Below are positions 27,910 through 38,280 of a DNA stretch of 64,000 nucleotides, piece after piece. Where the stretch lies: contig NZ_CP016540.2 of the NCBI RefSeq assembly GCF_001186155.3, positions 1,714,001 to 1,778,000 on the forward strand, written 5' to 3'. Position 1 is the stretch's first letter. The number at the start of each line of letters is the position of its first letter. The DNA is from Planococcus versutus (GTDB lineage: Bacteria; Bacillota; Bacilli; Bacillales_A; Planococcaceae). The notes below the pieces were generated by a model that ran no database searches, was not told the origin of the DNA, and saw nothing but the letters and a program-made list of their open reading frames with translations. The position numbers were made by a program, and so were the translations under genes.

Positions 27910-29541
27910 CTAGGCTCGGTTTCCTAGTATGGCTTCTGCGATGTTTACTGCATGGTCTCCGATTCGCTCTAAATTACTGACGATATCGACAAAAACGATT
28001 CCTGCTTGACCTGTACAAATGCCTTCGTTCAAGCGCAGAATGTGTTTTTTACGGAATTTGCGTTCCATTTTGTCGATTAGGTCTTCTTGTTCAGCTACTT
28101 CACGAGCTAGTTCATGACTAGTTGTATCTAATGCATTCAGCGCTTTTTGAACAGTTGCAATGGTCAATGTGAACATTTCTGTTAAATCTTCCATCGCGCT
28201 TTCTGTGATTTTCACTTTGTTGTTTTCTTGGTAATCGACTAACTCGATAATATTCTCAAAATGGTCTCCGATTCGTTCAATATCACGAACAGTTTCCATC
28301 AACATTGTGTGGCGTGTAGAATCAGCCGCTGAAATAGATTCTGCTGAAATCAACACCAAATAATCCGTGATTTTGCCATCTAAGTTATTAATGGCGTCTT
28401 CCAACTGATAACCCATTTCTGCATTTTTCTTACTTTTTGTCATTAAGTATTTATACGTCTCCTGTAAACCTTGAACTGAATACTCACCCATACGCAAAAT
28501 TTCTTCTTTTGCTTGTCCTAATGCAATGGAAGGAGATTGCTCGATAAAGTGAATATCCAAATGTTTTGGTTTAAATTCAATCAATACTTCTTCTCCTGGA
28601 ATTGCTTTTGTGACGAGATAAGCCCAGGCACCTATTAATGGAAATTGAATAATTGTGTTGGCAACGTTAAATGAACCGTGTGCAAAGGCAATTTGCATTT
28701 TTGGTTCTAATGCCAAAACACCCGAGATCCATTCTACATAAGCTGTAAATGGAATCAGCAATATTAAGAATAAGACAGAACCGACGATATTGAATAATAC
28801 GTGTACAGCTGCTGCACGCCGTGCGGCAATGGATGTTCCGAGTGCGGCAAGCACTGCTGTTATGGTCGTTCCAATATTGTCTCCGAACAGAACTGGCAAT
28901 GATGCACCTAGAGTTAAGATGTTTTCATCATAAAGTCCTTGAAGAATCGCTACTGTACCACTTGAGCTTTGAACAATTAATGTAAAGACCGTTCCGACTG
29001 CAACGCCCAAAATGGGGAAATCACTCAGACTAACCGTCAAATCAATAAATGCTGGTAATTCGCGTAAAGGCTTCATGCCTCCACTCATTAACTCCATGCC
29101 GTAGAATAGACCACCAAAACCAAAGATAACTTGTCCGATGTTCTGAACTTTGTTTTTCTTGATAAAGAAAATCAATGCGGCTCCGACTGCCATGATTGGT
29201 AACGCAAAAGCACCTACATCCAATCCAATGATAAAAGCGGTGACTGTAGTCCCGATATTGGCACCCATGATAACACCTATTGCTTGTCTCAAAGTCATAA
29301 ATCCGGCACTTACTAACCCCACAACGATTACAGTAGTACCTGAACTCGATTGAATTAAGACGGTCACGACAATTCCGACTAACACACCCATAAATGGATT
29401 AGTTGTAAAACGATCCAAGATGCCTCGTAGTCTATCGCCTGCTGCTTTTTGTAAAGCATCACCCATAAACTTAATTGAAAATAGGAAAATCCCTAATCCA
29501 CCAAAAAAGGAAAAGAGGATTTCTTGCCAGTTCATTTCCAC
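27910..29541 (-). CDS. Na+/phosphate cotransporter family protein with PhoU domain
   Basis: 543 residues. The N-terminal 310 residues hold two Na/Pi cotransporter repeats with the QSSSGTTV and QSSSGTVAI motifs and about nine helices. The C-terminal part (about 335-540) is a PhoU-like helical domain (METVRDIERIGDHFENI, SNLERIGDHAVNIAE). It is likely a low-affinity phosphate transporter or exporter linked to phosphate status. The start is GTG 29541 or ATG 29535; GGAG lies 13 bases upstream. It lies near pst but in its own unit. Confidence 0.9.
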   Translation of the reverse strand: MEMNWQEILFSFFGGLGIFLFSIKFMGDALQKAAGDRLRGILDRFTTNPFMGVLVGIVVTVLIQSSSGTTVIVVGLVSAGFMTLRQAIGVIMGANIGTTVTAFIIGLDVGAFALPIMAVGAALIFFIKKNKVQNIGQVIFGFGGLFYGMELMSGGMKPLRELPAFIDLTVSLSDFPILGVAVGTVFTLIVQSSSGTVAILQGLYDENILTLGASLPVLFGDNIGTTITAVLAALGTSIAARRAAAVHVLFNIVGSVLFLILLIPFTAYVEWISGVLALEPKMQIAFAHGSFNVANTIIQFPLIGAWAYLVTKAIPGEEVLIEFKPKHLDIHFIEQSPSIALGQAKEEILRMGEYSVQGLQETYKYLMTKSKKNAEMGYQLEDAINNLDGKITDYLVLISAESISAADSTRHTMLMETVRDIERIGDHFENIIELVDYQENNKVKITESAMEDLTEMFTLTIATVQKALNALDTTSHELAREVAEQEDLIDKMERKFRKKHILRLNEGICTGQAGIVFVDIVSNLERIGDHAVNIAEAILGNRA

Positions 29542-29709
29542 GATTCTTATTCAACTCCTAAACTTCATATTCACACCTAACCTATTATGCGTAGTTTACT
29601 AATAATTTGTAAACACCTTTATTGAAAATTTACATTCCCGTAACAAAGCAACGTTTTTTTCTATGATCTACGTGTTACGATTATTCTACACAATGAAAGG
29701 AAGATGAAT

Positions 29710-30222
29710 TTGAACATCTATCAATTAGTTAAAGCGAGTTTAATGGAACCCAAAAAACAAGCGGCCGTCCGCATTATGACGATTGGAAAAATAATGCGTT
29801 TTGTTTTTATCTTTATAACTGTTTTAACCGTAGTTTCTTTTATCGAATGGGTTATTGGTTTAAACAACACATCTAGCAGCATTGATGGCTTAGTTGAATT
29901 TGTAGAAGAAATTGAGTGGCTACTTTACCCATTTGGTTTTATTTTTTTATTTGTTTCCACCACGATTTATCATTTTCTTAAAATTAGTTTGTTCGCATTA
30001 ATTGGCTTAGTAATGTTAAATGCTCGTAACCGTCGTGGTGAATATCGACATTTATGGCGAACAGCCGCTCTTAGTGTCACATTTCCGACATTACTTGCAT
30101 TTGTGTTAAGTTATTTTAATTTGGGTTTCGGCGTTACTTTCGCTACTAGTTTACTAACGATTTTGTATTTATACTCCGCTATTGGCTATTATCCGAAAAA
30201 ACCTAGTGCACGAAAAGAATAA
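29710..30222 (+). CDS. yqgB: DUF1189 membrane protein YqgB
   Basis: 170 residues with four hydrophobic segments and the family pattern of an N-terminal IYQLVKASLMEPKK lead followed by a membrane anchor. Function is unknown. An ATG exists at 29704 but touches the AAAGGAAG ribosome site. The in-frame TTG at 29710 sits 6 bases after it and is the better start. It diverges from the Na/Pi gene. A hairpin near 30246-30272 (CGGCTTCAGCCG core) may end it. Confidence 0.78.
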   Translation: MNIYQLVKASLMEPKKQAAVRIMTIGKIMRFVFIFITVLTVVSFIEWVIGLNNTSSSIDGLVEFVEEIEWLLYPFGFIFLFVSTTIYHFLKISLFALIGLVMLNARNRRGEYRHLWRTAALSVTFPTLLAFVLSYFNLGFGVTFATSLLTILYLYSAIGYYPKKPSARKE

Positions 30223-30410
30223 GTTTTAAAAAAGTTATTGCAAAAGACCAATCGGCTTCAGCCGTCTTTCTTGTCTTTTAGAACGCTACACTGCTAAAAT
30301 GACTATAGGTAACAGAAGAGAGCTTGTGAATTTCGGCAAACCCGTTATTTACAGGACAAAGATGTGTGAGCTGTTTGACTATGCCACCACTAAAAAGGAG
30401 AGATTTTTTC

Positions 30411-31532
30411 ATGAGCGAAATGACACACCGTTCAAACACACGCCCCGTAAAAGTCGGAGATTTGACGATTGGCGGCAGCAATGAACTATTTATACAAAGC
30501 ATGGCAACAACAAAAACACACGATGTAGAAGCAACTGTAGCAGAAATTCTTCGACTTGAAGAAGCAGGATGCCAAATTGTTCGCGTTGCATGTCCAGACG
30601 AACGAGCTGCTTATGCGATCGGTGCGATTAAAAAACGCATTAATATTCCTTTAGTAGTAGATATCCATTTTGATTATAAATTGGCTTTAATCGCCATTGA
30701 ACAAGGTGCTGATAAAATCCGCATCAACCCTGGAAACATCGGTCGTCGCGAAAAAGTAGAAGCTGTTGTAAATGCGGCAAAAGCTAAAGGTATTCCAATT
30801 CGTATTGGGGTCAACGCGGGCTCACTAGAACGTAAAATTCTTGAGAAATACGGCTATCCAACAGCCGAGGGAATGGTCGAAAGTGCGCTTCATCACATTA
30901 AAATTTTAGAAGACTTGGATTTCCATGACATCATTGTTTCATTAAAAGCATCGGATGTTAGTTTAGCAGTGGAAGCTTATGAACTGGCTGCAAAAGCATT
31001 TGACTACCCATTGCACTTAGGTATCACCGAATCAGGAACACTGTTCTCAGGTACAGTAAAAAGTGCCGCTGGTCTTGGAGCATTGTTTGCAAAAGGTATT
31101 GGCAACACACTCCGAGTATCATTAAGTGCAGATCCTGTTGAAGAAGTAAAAGTAGCGCGTGAAATGCTGAAAATTTTCGGCTTGTCCTCAAACGCGGCAA
31201 CACTTATTTCATGCCCAACATGTGGACGTATTGAAATTGATTTGATTTCTATTGCCAATGAAGTTGAAGAATACATTTCTACTATTAAAGCACCTTTGAA
31301 AGTTGCCGTTTTAGGTTGTGCGGTAAATGGACCTGGTGAAGCGCGCGAAGCAGATATCGGTATTGCTGGTGCTCGTGGAGAAGGATTGTTATTCATGAAC
31401 GGTAAAACGGTCCGCAAAGTTCCTGAAGCGACAATGGTTGAAGAATTGAAAATCGAAATCGATAAATTAGCTGAAGCGTATTTTGAAAAACAAGCGGCTG
31501 AGAAAAAAGAATTAGAACAACAACAAGTATAA
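30411..31532 (+). CDS. ispG: 4-hydroxy-3-methylbut-2-en-1-yl diphosphate synthase (flavodoxin)
   Basis: 373 residues. The iron-sulfur enzyme of the MEP isoprenoid pathway that makes HMBPP. It has a TIM barrel ([11 protein letters not shown] start) and a C-terminal 4Fe-4S domain with Cys in ISCPTCGR and in [21 protein letters not shown] lies 10 bases before the ATG at 30411. ispH, the next enzyme, is at 36.7 kb, so both terminal MEP steps lie in this window. Confidence 0.95.
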   Translation: MSEMTHRSNTRPVKVGDLTIGGSNELFIQSMATTKTHDVEATVAEILRLEEAGCQIVRVACPDERAAYAIGAIKKRINIPLVVDIHFDYKLALIAIEQGADKIRINPGNIGRREKVEAVVNAAKAKGIPIRIGVNAGSLERKILEKYGYPTAEGMVESALHHIKILEDLDFHDIIVSLKASDVSLAVEAYELAAKAFDYPLHLGITESGTLFSGTVKSAAGLGALFAKGIGNTLRVSLSADPVEEVKVAREMLKIFGLSSNAATLISCPTCGRIEIDLISIANEVEEYISTIKAPLKVAVLGCAVNGPGEAREADIGIAGARGEGLLFMNGKTVRKVPEATMVEELKIEIDKLAEAYFEKQAAEKKELEQQQV

Positions 31533-31544
31533 GGTTGTGAATAA

Positions 31545-32135
31545 ATGAGATATCGTTTTGGTATAGACATTGATGGGACTGTGACTTCTCCTACATCACT
31601 GATTCCTCATATAAATGAACAATTCAACAGCAAACTAACATTGGATGACATTAAAGAATACGATTTGACTGCTGCTCTTCCCCATTTGACGCAAAGCGAA
31701 TTCTATTCTTGGTTCAGAGATTCAGAGCCGCGTATTTATGCAGCTTCTCCTGTTTCTGAAAATGCAAAACGCATTTTAAACAACTGGAAAGAGCAATACG
31801 AATTGTATTATATTTCAGCAAGAGGCGACAATGTTCGAGATGTCACTTTTAATTGGTTTGAAGAACATGCAATTGCATACGATCACATCGAATTGATTGG
31901 GTCGCACAAAAAAATCGAAACAGCAAAACGCCATAACGTCCATTTGTTTTTTGAAGACAAACACGACAATGCCGTAGAAATTGCTGAAGAACTCGATATT
32001 CCTGTTATTCTTTTTGATACACCTTATAATCGCGAAGCTATTCCAACAAATGTCATTCGTGTTTATGACTGGCTTGAAGCAGAAGAATGGGTAAAAAATG
32101 AATTTAGCCTTCAACAAGCCGGTATCGGTAACTAA
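31545..32135 (+). CDS. yqfW: HAD superfamily 5'-nucleotidase-like protein YqfW
   Basis: 196 residues of the NT5C/HAD family. The nucleophile motif FGIDIDGTVTSP lies at the N-terminus, the Ser motif in YYISARGD and the acidic motif in LFFEDKHDNAV. It probably dephosphorylates a nucleotide or other small phosphate ester. It starts 13 bases after ispG and is co-transcribed with it. The terminator is shared with zur. Confidence 0.85.
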   Translation: MRYRFGIDIDGTVTSPTSLIPHINEQFNSKLTLDDIKEYDLTAALPHLTQSEFYSWFRDSEPRIYAASPVSENAKRILNNWKEQYELYYISARGDNVRDVTFNWFEEHAIAYDHIELIGSHKKIETAKRHNVHLFFEDKHDNAVEIAEELDIPVILFDTPYNREAIPTNVIRVYDWLEAEEWVKNEFSLQQAGIGN

Positions 32136-32140
32136 AATAT

Positions 32141-32173
32141 AAAAGCGAGAGTGGACAGTCCACTCTCGCTTTT
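32141..32173. terminator. bidirectional terminator between yqfW and zur
   Basis: AAAAGCGAGAGTGGAC pairs with GTCCACTCTCGCTTTT, with A and T runs on both sides, between converging genes. Confidence 0.9.
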
Positions 32174-32582
32174 ATTTGCATTCAGGGCATTTCCCGTAGA
32201 TTTCAAACTTGTGATTGGCAATCTCATATGCCGGTAAAGCCGAGCCTACTAAATCCATTGGGCAAACAGGAATTTCTTTTATTTTTCCACAATCCATACA
32301 GATAAAGTGATGATGATGATGATCACTTTCACATTGCATCCGGAAATGACGTTCTCCTGAAAGCTCCGTTTCTTCTAATATATCAAGTGATACAAATGTT
32401 GCTAAATTCCGGTATACCGTATCAAAACTCATGCTTGGATAGTCTTGTTGCATAACATCCAACAAATCTCTGGCAGTCAAATAACGTTCATCGTTCGCAA
32501 ACAACTCTAATATTTGGTTGCGTTTTGATGTTTCTTTAAAACCATTGTCTTTTAGAATTTTCCATGCATTGGTTAAATTCAT
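32172..32582 (-). CDS. zur: Fur family zinc uptake regulator Zur
   Basis: 136 residues: an N-terminal winged helix (DTVYRNLATF), a His-rich metal site (ESDHHHHHFICMDCGK) and CxxC pairs (CMDCGK, CPECK) for structural zinc. The genomic link to znuCB and a Zur box upstream favour zinc over iron or peroxide sensing. It overlaps the znuB stop by 4 bases and ends the operon znuC-znuB-zur, so it is likely autoregulated. Confidence 0.9.
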   Translation of the reverse strand: MNLTNAWKILKDNGFKETSKRNQILELFANDERYLTARDLLDVMQQDYPSMSFDTVYRNLATFVSLDILEETELSGERHFRMQCESDHHHHHFICMDCGKIKEIPVCPMDLVGSALPAYEIANHKFEIYGKCPECK

Positions 32583-33433
32583 GCAATCGCTCCTTTTTTA
32601 CGTGACACCATGATTTTTTTATAAACAATAACTAGCAATAACAAGAAAATAGAAGTAACGACGATTGTACCACCCGGTGCTAAGTCAAAATAAAACGCAC
32701 TGACAAGACCAGTAATGACTGAAACTTCCCCAAAAACGATTGATAAGATAATCGTTTGCTTGAAGCTTTTGGTCACACGCATTGCAGTTGCAACTGGAAT
32801 GGTCATCAGCGAAGATACCAGCAAAATACCAACAATTCGCATGGATCCGGCAATAACAAGAGCTGTGACAATCATAAACATAAAATGAATCCATTTAGCT
32901 GGTAATCCCGAAGCTCTTGCATACTCATCGTCAAATGACAAAACAAATAACTCTTTGAAAAAAGTAGCAATAAACACAAGAACCACCACTGCGACTCCGG
33001 CCACAATCAAAAGATCTTCTCTACTCACTGCTGAAACTGAACCAAACAAATAACCAAACAGGTCATTCGAAAATCCTTCAGCTAATGATATAAAAATCGC
33101 ACCAAAACCAATTCCTGCAGATAATATAATGGGAATTGCTAATTCTTCATAATGCTTGTATAAACTTCTCAAACGCTCGATTAACACTGATCCTGTAACT
33201 GAAGCTACAATGCCGAGAAATAATGGATTTAATAATGCTAATGAAGCAACGCTTTGACTCAGATACAAACTACCAGCAATGCCAGCAAGTGTTACATGAC
33301 TCAGCGCATCAGCGATTAACGACAGTCTTCGTACAACAATAAAAACACCAAGAAGAGGCGCAATTACCCCAATAATAATCCCTGCCGCAAAGGCATTTTG
33401 TAGAAATTCATACGTGAAAATAGCTTCAATCAT
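32579..33433 (-). CDS. znuB: zinc ABC transporter permease
   Basis: 284 residues, ABC-3 family, with eight or so hydrophobic helices and the family motifs SLIADALSHVTLAGIAG and SSLMTIPVATAMRV. It imports Zn(II) with ZnuC and an unlinked binding protein. It overlaps znuC and zur by 4 bases on each side. Confidence 0.9.
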   Translation of the reverse strand: MIEAIFTYEFLQNAFAAGIIIGVIAPLLGVFIVVRRLSLIADALSHVTLAGIAGSLYLSQSVASLALLNPLFLGIVASVTGSVLIERLRSLYKHYEELAIPIILSAGIGFGAIFISLAEGFSNDLFGYLFGSVSAVSREDLLIVAGVAVVVLVFIATFFKELFVLSFDDEYARASGLPAKWIHFMFMIVTALVIAGSMRIVGILLVSSLMTIPVATAMRVTKSFKQTIILSIVFGEVSVITGLVSAFYFDLAPGGTIVVTSIFLLLLVIVYKKIMVSRKKGAIA

Positions 33434-34197
33434 ATATGGTTGCCTCCGATGTGGTGAATTTTACGGACCGAATGGCCATACCATGCTTCGCGCTTTTCAT
33501 CACTCATTGTGTGAAGTTGCTCTTTATAGCCATGGAAATGAATCGTTTGGTTTAAACAAGCAACATGCGTAATACGATCTGTTACTGTATCTACATCATG
33601 AGTAACGAGTACTAAGGTGATGTTCTTTTCTCGATTAAGTTTAGCCAACATGTCGTAAAACGATTGAACATTTTCATGATCAATGCCAACTGTTGGTTCA
33701 TCAAGTATTAACATTTTAGGTTTTGCGATTAATGCACGAGCAATAAAAACACGCTGTTGTTGACCACCTGATAGTTCACTAATGCCTCTATTGATAAAAT
33801 TTTTCATACCGACTGCCTTTAGTGCTTCTACAACTTGCTCATTTGTCGATTTTGGTAACCGATGAAACAAGCCTGTTTTCTTCGTTAGTCCTCCTGCTAC
33901 GACTTCTTTGACCGTTGCTGGAAATCCCGAATTAAAAGAGTTGGATTTTTGTGACACGTAACCAATCCACTCACGCTGTTTAAAATTTTTTGAATCCACT
34001 CCAAAAAGTTCAATTTTTCCTTTGCTTGGCTTAATTAACCCAAGCATGATTTTTAATAAAGTCGATTTACCTGAGCCATTTGGTCCTAAAATCGCGAGAA
34101 AGTCACCTTCTTCTACTTTCATAGAAATATGATCTAATGCTTTTGTTTGCTCATATTCAAAACTAATATCTTGAATATCGATTAATGGCGCAACCAT
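33430..34197 (-). CDS. znuC: zinc ABC transporter ATP-binding protein
   Basis: 255 residues with Walker A GPNGSGKSTLLKIML, signature [15 protein letters not shown], Walker B MLILDEPTVGIDHE and the H-loop THDVD. It is the first gene of znuC-znuB-zur. The substrate-binding lipoprotein is not in the window. A Zur box lies upstream. Confidence 0.9.
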   Translation of the reverse strand: MVAPLIDIQDISFEYEQTKALDHISMKVEEGDFLAILGPNGSGKSTLLKIMLGLIKPSKGKIELFGVDSKNFKQREWIGYVSQKSNSFNSGFPATVKEVVAGGLTKKTGLFHRLPKSTNEQVVEALKAVGMKNFINRGISELSGGQQQRVFIARALIAKPKMLILDEPTVGIDHENVQSFYDMLAKLNREKNITLVLVTHDVDTVTDRITHVACLNQTIHFHGYKEQLHTMSDEKREAWYGHSVRKIHHIGGNHI

Positions 34198-34217
34198 TGT
34201 TTCGCCTCTTTTCTAAT

Positions 34218-34232
34218 TAATAATGATTACGA
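34218..34232 (-). promoter_or_regulatory. Zur box upstream of znuC
   Basis: The minus strand reads AAATCGTAATCATTATTAAT. The core TCGTAATCATTATTA follows the B. subtilis Zur operator (TCGTAATnATTACGA), with mismatches only in the right half. It lies 21-35 bases before the znuC start, in the promoter region. Confidence 0.7.
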
Positions 34233-34326
34233 TTTACATTAGAAAAGTATAGTAGACTTTAGCTTGAATGTAAATAGATTGTGCTTATGTTAAGTGTAAA
34301 TGCTTGTTAAGCTATGTAAAAAAATA

Positions 34327-34356
34327 AAGACACCGCCGGTAAAACAGCAGTGTCTT
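34327..34356 (-). terminator. terminator of nfo
   Basis: AAGACACTGC and GCGGTGTCTT (minus strand) pair with minor mismatch and are followed by a T-rich tail. Confidence 0.75.
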
Positions 34357-34362
34357 CAACGC

Positions 34363-35262
34363 TTATTTTTGCAATGAAGATTTTAACTCTTCAAGTACAG
34401 TTGGAGTAAAGACGCCCGATTTAAGCATTTCAATTTCAAATGAATAAGGTGGCTTTTTGTTTTTAGCGTCTGTTCCCACATATGGTGTTTCGAGAATTTT
34501 TGGCACGTGCATCAAATCCGGATGATGAACAATCCCGTGTAATGCTTCAAAGCCAATTTCACCGAAACCAATGTTTTCATGACGATCTTTGCTCGCACCA
34601 CGAACGTTTTTACTGTCATTGATATGCAAGACTTGAAGACGATCGATTCCCACAATTCGGTCGAACTCTTCTAATACGCCATTAAAATCTTCTTTGATAT
34701 TGTAACCTGCATCGTGTGTATGACACGTATCAAAACATACAGACAAGCGTTCATTATGCGTGACGCCGTTAATGATTGCAGCAATTTCTTCAAAACTGCG
34801 ACCACATTCTGTACCTTTTCCAGCCATTGTCTCAAGTGCGATATTGACCGGATAATCCTGTGTCAATACCTCATTTAAGCCTTCGATAATCTTAGCAATA
34901 CCAGCCTCTGCTCCAGCTCCGACGTGAGCACCTGGATGCAATACAATTTGTTTTGCACCTAGTGCGGCCGTTCGTTCAATTTCTTTTTGAAGAAATTCAA
35001 CACCGTGTTGAAAAGTTTCTGGTTTTTGTGTATTGCCTAAATTAATAATATACGGTGCATGGACCACGATATTGGATAAGTGATGAGCAGCCATATGAGC
35101 GAGTCCTGCATCGATATTCAAGTCTTCAATCGGCTTACGGCGCGTGTTTTGAGGTGCACCCGTATAAATCATGAAAGTCGATGCCCCGTATGAAGCAGCT
35201 TCTTCACTAGCTGCAAGCAGCATTTTTTTGCCACTCATTGATACGTGAGATCCTAATAACAT
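34363..35262 (-). CDS. nfo: endonuclease IV (AP endonuclease)
   Basis: 299 residues of the Nfo TIM-barrel family. It cleaves at abasic sites in base excision repair. The zinc ligands appear in [70 protein letters not shown] and the terminal Glu in LETP. AAGGAG precedes the ATG. It lies 12 bases downstream of cshB and is probably co-transcribed, as yqfS-yqfR in Bacillus. Confidence 0.95.
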   Translation of the reverse strand: MLLGSHVSMSGKKMLLAASEEAASYGASTFMIYTGAPQNTRRKPIEDLNIDAGLAHMAAHHLSNIVVHAPYIINLGNTQKPETFQHGVEFLQKEIERTAALGAKQIVLHPGAHVGAGAEAGIAKIIEGLNEVLTQDYPVNIALETMAGKGTECGRSFEEIAAIINGVTHNERLSVCFDTCHTHDAGYNIKEDFNGVLEEFDRIVGIDRLQVLHINDSKNVRGASKDRHENIGFGEIGFEALHGIVHHPDLMHVPKILETPYVGTDAKNKKPPYSFEIEMLKSGVFTPTVLEELKSSLQK

Positions 35263-35274
35263 AGACTTATCTCC

Positions 35275-36570
35275 TTATTTTTTGCGATTTTTGCGTCGTT
35301 CCATTTTTTTGATTTCGTCCATTTTCCACTTCATCTTCTTCTTGTACATTGGTCTTACTTTTTTGGGTTTATGAACCATTGTCTTAGCTTTTTCAGCTGC
35401 TTCGTCTACTTTTCGTACACGTGTTGTCCGGCTATGGCGTTCTTTTAAATCCACGAATTCGCCTTTAACAATATCTTTTTGTTGGAAAGGAATGCCCATT
35501 TTTTCAATACGAACAATCGCGTCATCTTCTTCAGGTTTGAACAAAGTAATTGCTAAACCTTTCATTCCAGCACGAGCTGTACGACCTACCCGGTGAATAA
35601 AAAATTCAAGGTCTTCCGGCAATTCGTAGTTGATGACGTGACTGACGCCTTGAATGTCAATTCCGCGCGCAGCAAGATCCGTTGCAACGATATACTGATA
35701 TTCAAGATCACGAATTTGACGCATCATTTTCACACGTTCGCGTGGTGCTAAATCGCCGTGTACACGACCTACACGAATACCTTCTTTCGCTAATTGCTCA
35801 GCTACATAGTCAGCATTGGTGCGTGTGTTCACAAATATAATAGCCAAATAAGGATTAATGACTTTCATCACTTCTTGCAAACGTTCCATTTTCTTTTTAC
35901 TACGAACAGGCACGAGGTAAAAATCTAAGCCATCTGCTGTTGGGCGTTTGTCTCCAACTTTTACATGAATCGGTGACTCCATATATTTTTTCAAAAACGG
36001 TTTTAATTTTTCTGGAATTGTCGCAGAAAAAACATACATTTCGAGATCGTCTTTCATTTTTCCAGCCACTTGATCAATTTCTTCGATAAAACCGAGATCA
36101 AAAGCCAAATCAGCTTCATCTATAACGAGGATTTTACCTGTGTGTACCAACAGTGCGTTTTCTTTCACTAAGTCTCTTAAACGACCAGGCGTTCCAACGA
36201 CGATATGTGGCTGCGTTTTTAATTTATTGATTGATCGTTGCTTGTCAGTTCCACCGATAAACGATTTTACTTCAATGCCAGATCCAACAACTAGTTTCTG
36301 CAATTCGTTAAAGATCTGCACGCCTAGTTCACGCGTCGGTGCTGAAATGACTGCCTGCACTTCTTGTTTGCTGACGTCAATACGTTCAACGATAGGAATA
36401 ATGAAACTGTGTGTTTTCCCAGTCCCAGTATGAGATTGGCCAATTGCGCTGTTGCCTTTTAATATATGGGGCATCATTTCCTTTTGAATCTGAGTTGGTT
36501 CTGCAAACCCGAGTTTTTCTACCGCTTCTAATAGGAACGGCTTGAATGGATATTCGTTAAATTTTGTCAT
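35275..36570 (-). CDS. cshB: DEAD-box RNA helicase CshB
   Basis: 431 residues with the Q motif (AEPTQIQKEMMP), motif I AQSHTGTGKTHSF (region of GTGKT), Ia APTRELG, the motif II variant VIDEADLAFD, III FSATIP, and VI HRVGRTARAG. The lysine-rich tail (last 60 residues) fits cold-shock helicases acting on rRNA. DEAD is intact (DEAD). GGAGGG precedes the ATG. Confidence 0.92.
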   Translation of the reverse strand: MTKFNEYPFKPFLLEAVEKLGFAEPTQIQKEMMPHILKGNSAIGQSHTGTGKTHSFIIPIVERIDVSKQEVQAVISAPTRELGVQIFNELQKLVVGSGIEVKSFIGGTDKQRSINKLKTQPHIVVGTPGRLRDLVKENALLVHTGKILVIDEADLAFDLGFIEEIDQVAGKMKDDLEMYVFSATIPEKLKPFLKKYMESPIHVKVGDKRPTADGLDFYLVPVRSKKKMERLQEVMKVINPYLAIIFVNTRTNADYVAEQLAKEGIRVGRVHGDLAPRERVKMMRQIRDLEYQYIVATDLAARGIDIQGVSHVINYELPEDLEFFIHRVGRTARAGMKGLAITLFKPEEDDAIVRIEKMGIPFQQKDIVKGEFVDLKERHSRTTRVRKVDEAAEKAKTMVHKPKKVRPMYKKKMKWKMDEIKKMERRKNRKK

Positions 36571-36638
36571 GGGATTAAATTCCCTCCTTACGCTCTAGAT
36601 ATTATAGCATGAAAAGACGTCTTTACGCGATGCATCTT

Positions 36639-36667
36639 TTGTAAAGCTACGTTGTCTCAGTTATAAT
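36639..36667 (+). promoter_or_regulatory. putative sigma-A promoter of ispH
   Basis: TTGTAA at 36639-36644 and TATAAT at 36662-36667 are 17 bases apart, 40 bases before the ispH start. Confidence 0.5.
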
Positions 36668-36706
36668 GAATACAGGATTTTGAATTTGAAAGGAGCGCGG
36701 TACTGG

Positions 36707-37687
36707 ATGAAAGTTATGAAAATATCGCCAAGAGGATATTGTTACGGAGTGGTTGATGCTATGGTGATCGCAAAAAACGCTGCGATGGACGAAAGTTTAC
36801 CACGTCCCATTTATATACTAGGAATGATTGTCCACAATAAACATGTGACGGACGCTTTCGAACAAGATGGCATTATCACATTGGATGGACCCAACCGTCT
36901 TGAAATTCTAGAAAAAGTAGAAAGTGGTACGGTTATTTTTACAGCACATGGCGTTTCTCCACAAGTTCGCGAGTTAGCAAGACGTAAAGGTTTGGTATCT
37001 ATTGATGCGACATGCCCTGATGTTACTGTGACGCACGACTTGATTCGTGAGAAAACAGCAGACGGCTATCAAATTGTTTACATTGGAAAAAGTGGACACC
37101 CTGAACCTGAAGGCGCAATCGGTGTCGCTCCTGATATGGTTCATTTAGTCGAATGTGTCGACGATGTTAACCGTTTGGAACTTGTTTCTGAAAAAATTAT
37201 CGTTACCAATCAAACAACCATGAGCCAGTGGGATGTCGTAGATATGATGAAACGATTGAAAGAAAAATTTCCGCATTCTGAAGTTCATAAAGAAATTTGT
37301 TTGGCCACTCAAGTTCGACAAGAAGCGGTTGCACAACAAGCGGGCGACACCGATTTATTAATCGTTATTGGTGATCCAATGAGCAATAACTCAAATCGTT
37401 TGGCGCAAGTCTCTCAAGACATCGCAGGGACACCTGCCTACCGCATTTCCGATATTTCCGAACTAAAATTAGAGTGGTTAGAAGGTGTTGAAACTGTTGG
37501 TATTACAGCAGGTGCTTCTACGCCTACACCTATTGTTAAAGAAGTGATGAAATTCTTGGATCTTTACGACCCGGCAGACCCAAGCACACACGCATTGACT
37601 CGTTCTGTACCACTCAACAAAATTTTACCGAAAATCAAACATCCGAAACCTTCTGATCGCATCGAACCATATCCAGTAGGTGAATAA
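36707..37687 (+). CDS. ispH: 4-hydroxy-3-methylbut-2-enyl diphosphate reductase
   Basis: 326 residues. The last enzyme of the MEP pathway, converting HMBPP to IPP and DMAPP with a 4Fe-4S cluster. Conserved Cys lie in [23 protein letters not shown] and [11 protein letters not shown]. The HNKHV and TAHG blocks bind substrate. The start is the ATG at 36707 with AAAGGAG 11 bases upstream. It is the last core gene before the accessory region. Confidence 0.95.
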   Translation: MKVMKISPRGYCYGVVDAMVIAKNAAMDESLPRPIYILGMIVHNKHVTDAFEQDGIITLDGPNRLEILEKVESGTVIFTAHGVSPQVRELARRKGLVSIDATCPDVTVTHDLIREKTADGYQIVYIGKSGHPEPEGAIGVAPDMVHLVECVDDVNRLELVSEKIIVTNQTTMSQWDVVDMMKRLKEKFPHSEVHKEICLATQVRQEAVAQQAGDTDLLIVIGDPMSNNSNRLAQVSQDIAGTPAYRISDISELKLEWLEGVETVGITAGASTPTPIVKEVMKFLDLYDPADPSTHALTRSVPLNKILPKIKHPKPSDRIEPYPVGE

Positions 37688-37689
37688 GT

Positions 37690-37736
37690 AAAAGCTGTCG
37701 CAAAAGTTAAAACCTAACTTTTGCGACAGCTTTTTT
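37690..37736 (+). terminator. terminator of ispH
   Basis: AAAAGCTGTCGCAAAAGTTA pairs with TAACTTTTGCGACAGCTTTT and is followed by Ts. It marks the edge of the conserved core. Confidence 0.92.
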
Positions 37737-37877
37737 AATGTATTGCATTAATCTGAAGTCATGCAATTGATACTCTGATATTTTTGATTGATCCAATTCA
37801 ACTTTTCAAGTTAAGGACTAGATAACTGCAACATCCACTTCGCTACCTGTACATGCAGATGTGTAGGTTCATATACT

Positions 37878-38018
37878 TTGAATAAAGAGATTCAACATGA
37901 GTTTTTTAGAAAGTTACGTGACAGAAATCTAAAAGAGTTAGGATTTCCCAAGAAATGGACAGACAATCAATTAGAATATACAATCGCTACAGTATCATTC
38001 GACGCAAAAATCATTTAG
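37878..38018 (+). pseudogene. small unknown ORF, probably a gene fragment
   Basis: A 46-codon frame from a TTG (NKEIQHEFFRKLRDRNLK...) to TAG. There is no good ribosome site and no recognised family. It ends in another frame over the start of the Xre-like relic that follows, so it may be the decayed 5' part of the same locus. Read this as a relic rather than a working gene. Confidence 0.3.
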
Positions 38019-38190
38019 ACCTTACGCAAAGCGAAGTTGTTTCACACATGCACACCAAGCAAAACTGATATCTCGCATTAAAAATGGCAGTCAGAATGTG
38101 ACTTTGAAAAGCTTGAACACGTTTGCTGCAGCTCTCCGGAAGGATATTCCTTCTTTTATACAACGATATGATAAAAAGCAAGATGAGTAA
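37960..38190 (+). pseudogene. Xre-family helix-turn-helix antitoxin-like relic, frameshifted
   Basis: One frame reads LDLTQSEVVSHMHTKQ and the next reads KLISRIKNGSQNVTLKSL, then NTFAAALRKDI. Joined, these make a typical Xre DNA-binding domain of the HigA type. The frame is broken near 38060 and there is no intact start. This supports a dead regulator or antitoxin at the core/accessory boundary. Confidence 0.6.
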
Positions 38191-38280
38191 AAGAACAGCT
38201 CCAATCTAGTAAAAAACTAACAATAACGACTATAATAACTCTCGCTCAGCTACTCAGTTAATTAAGGGTTATCTTTATTT

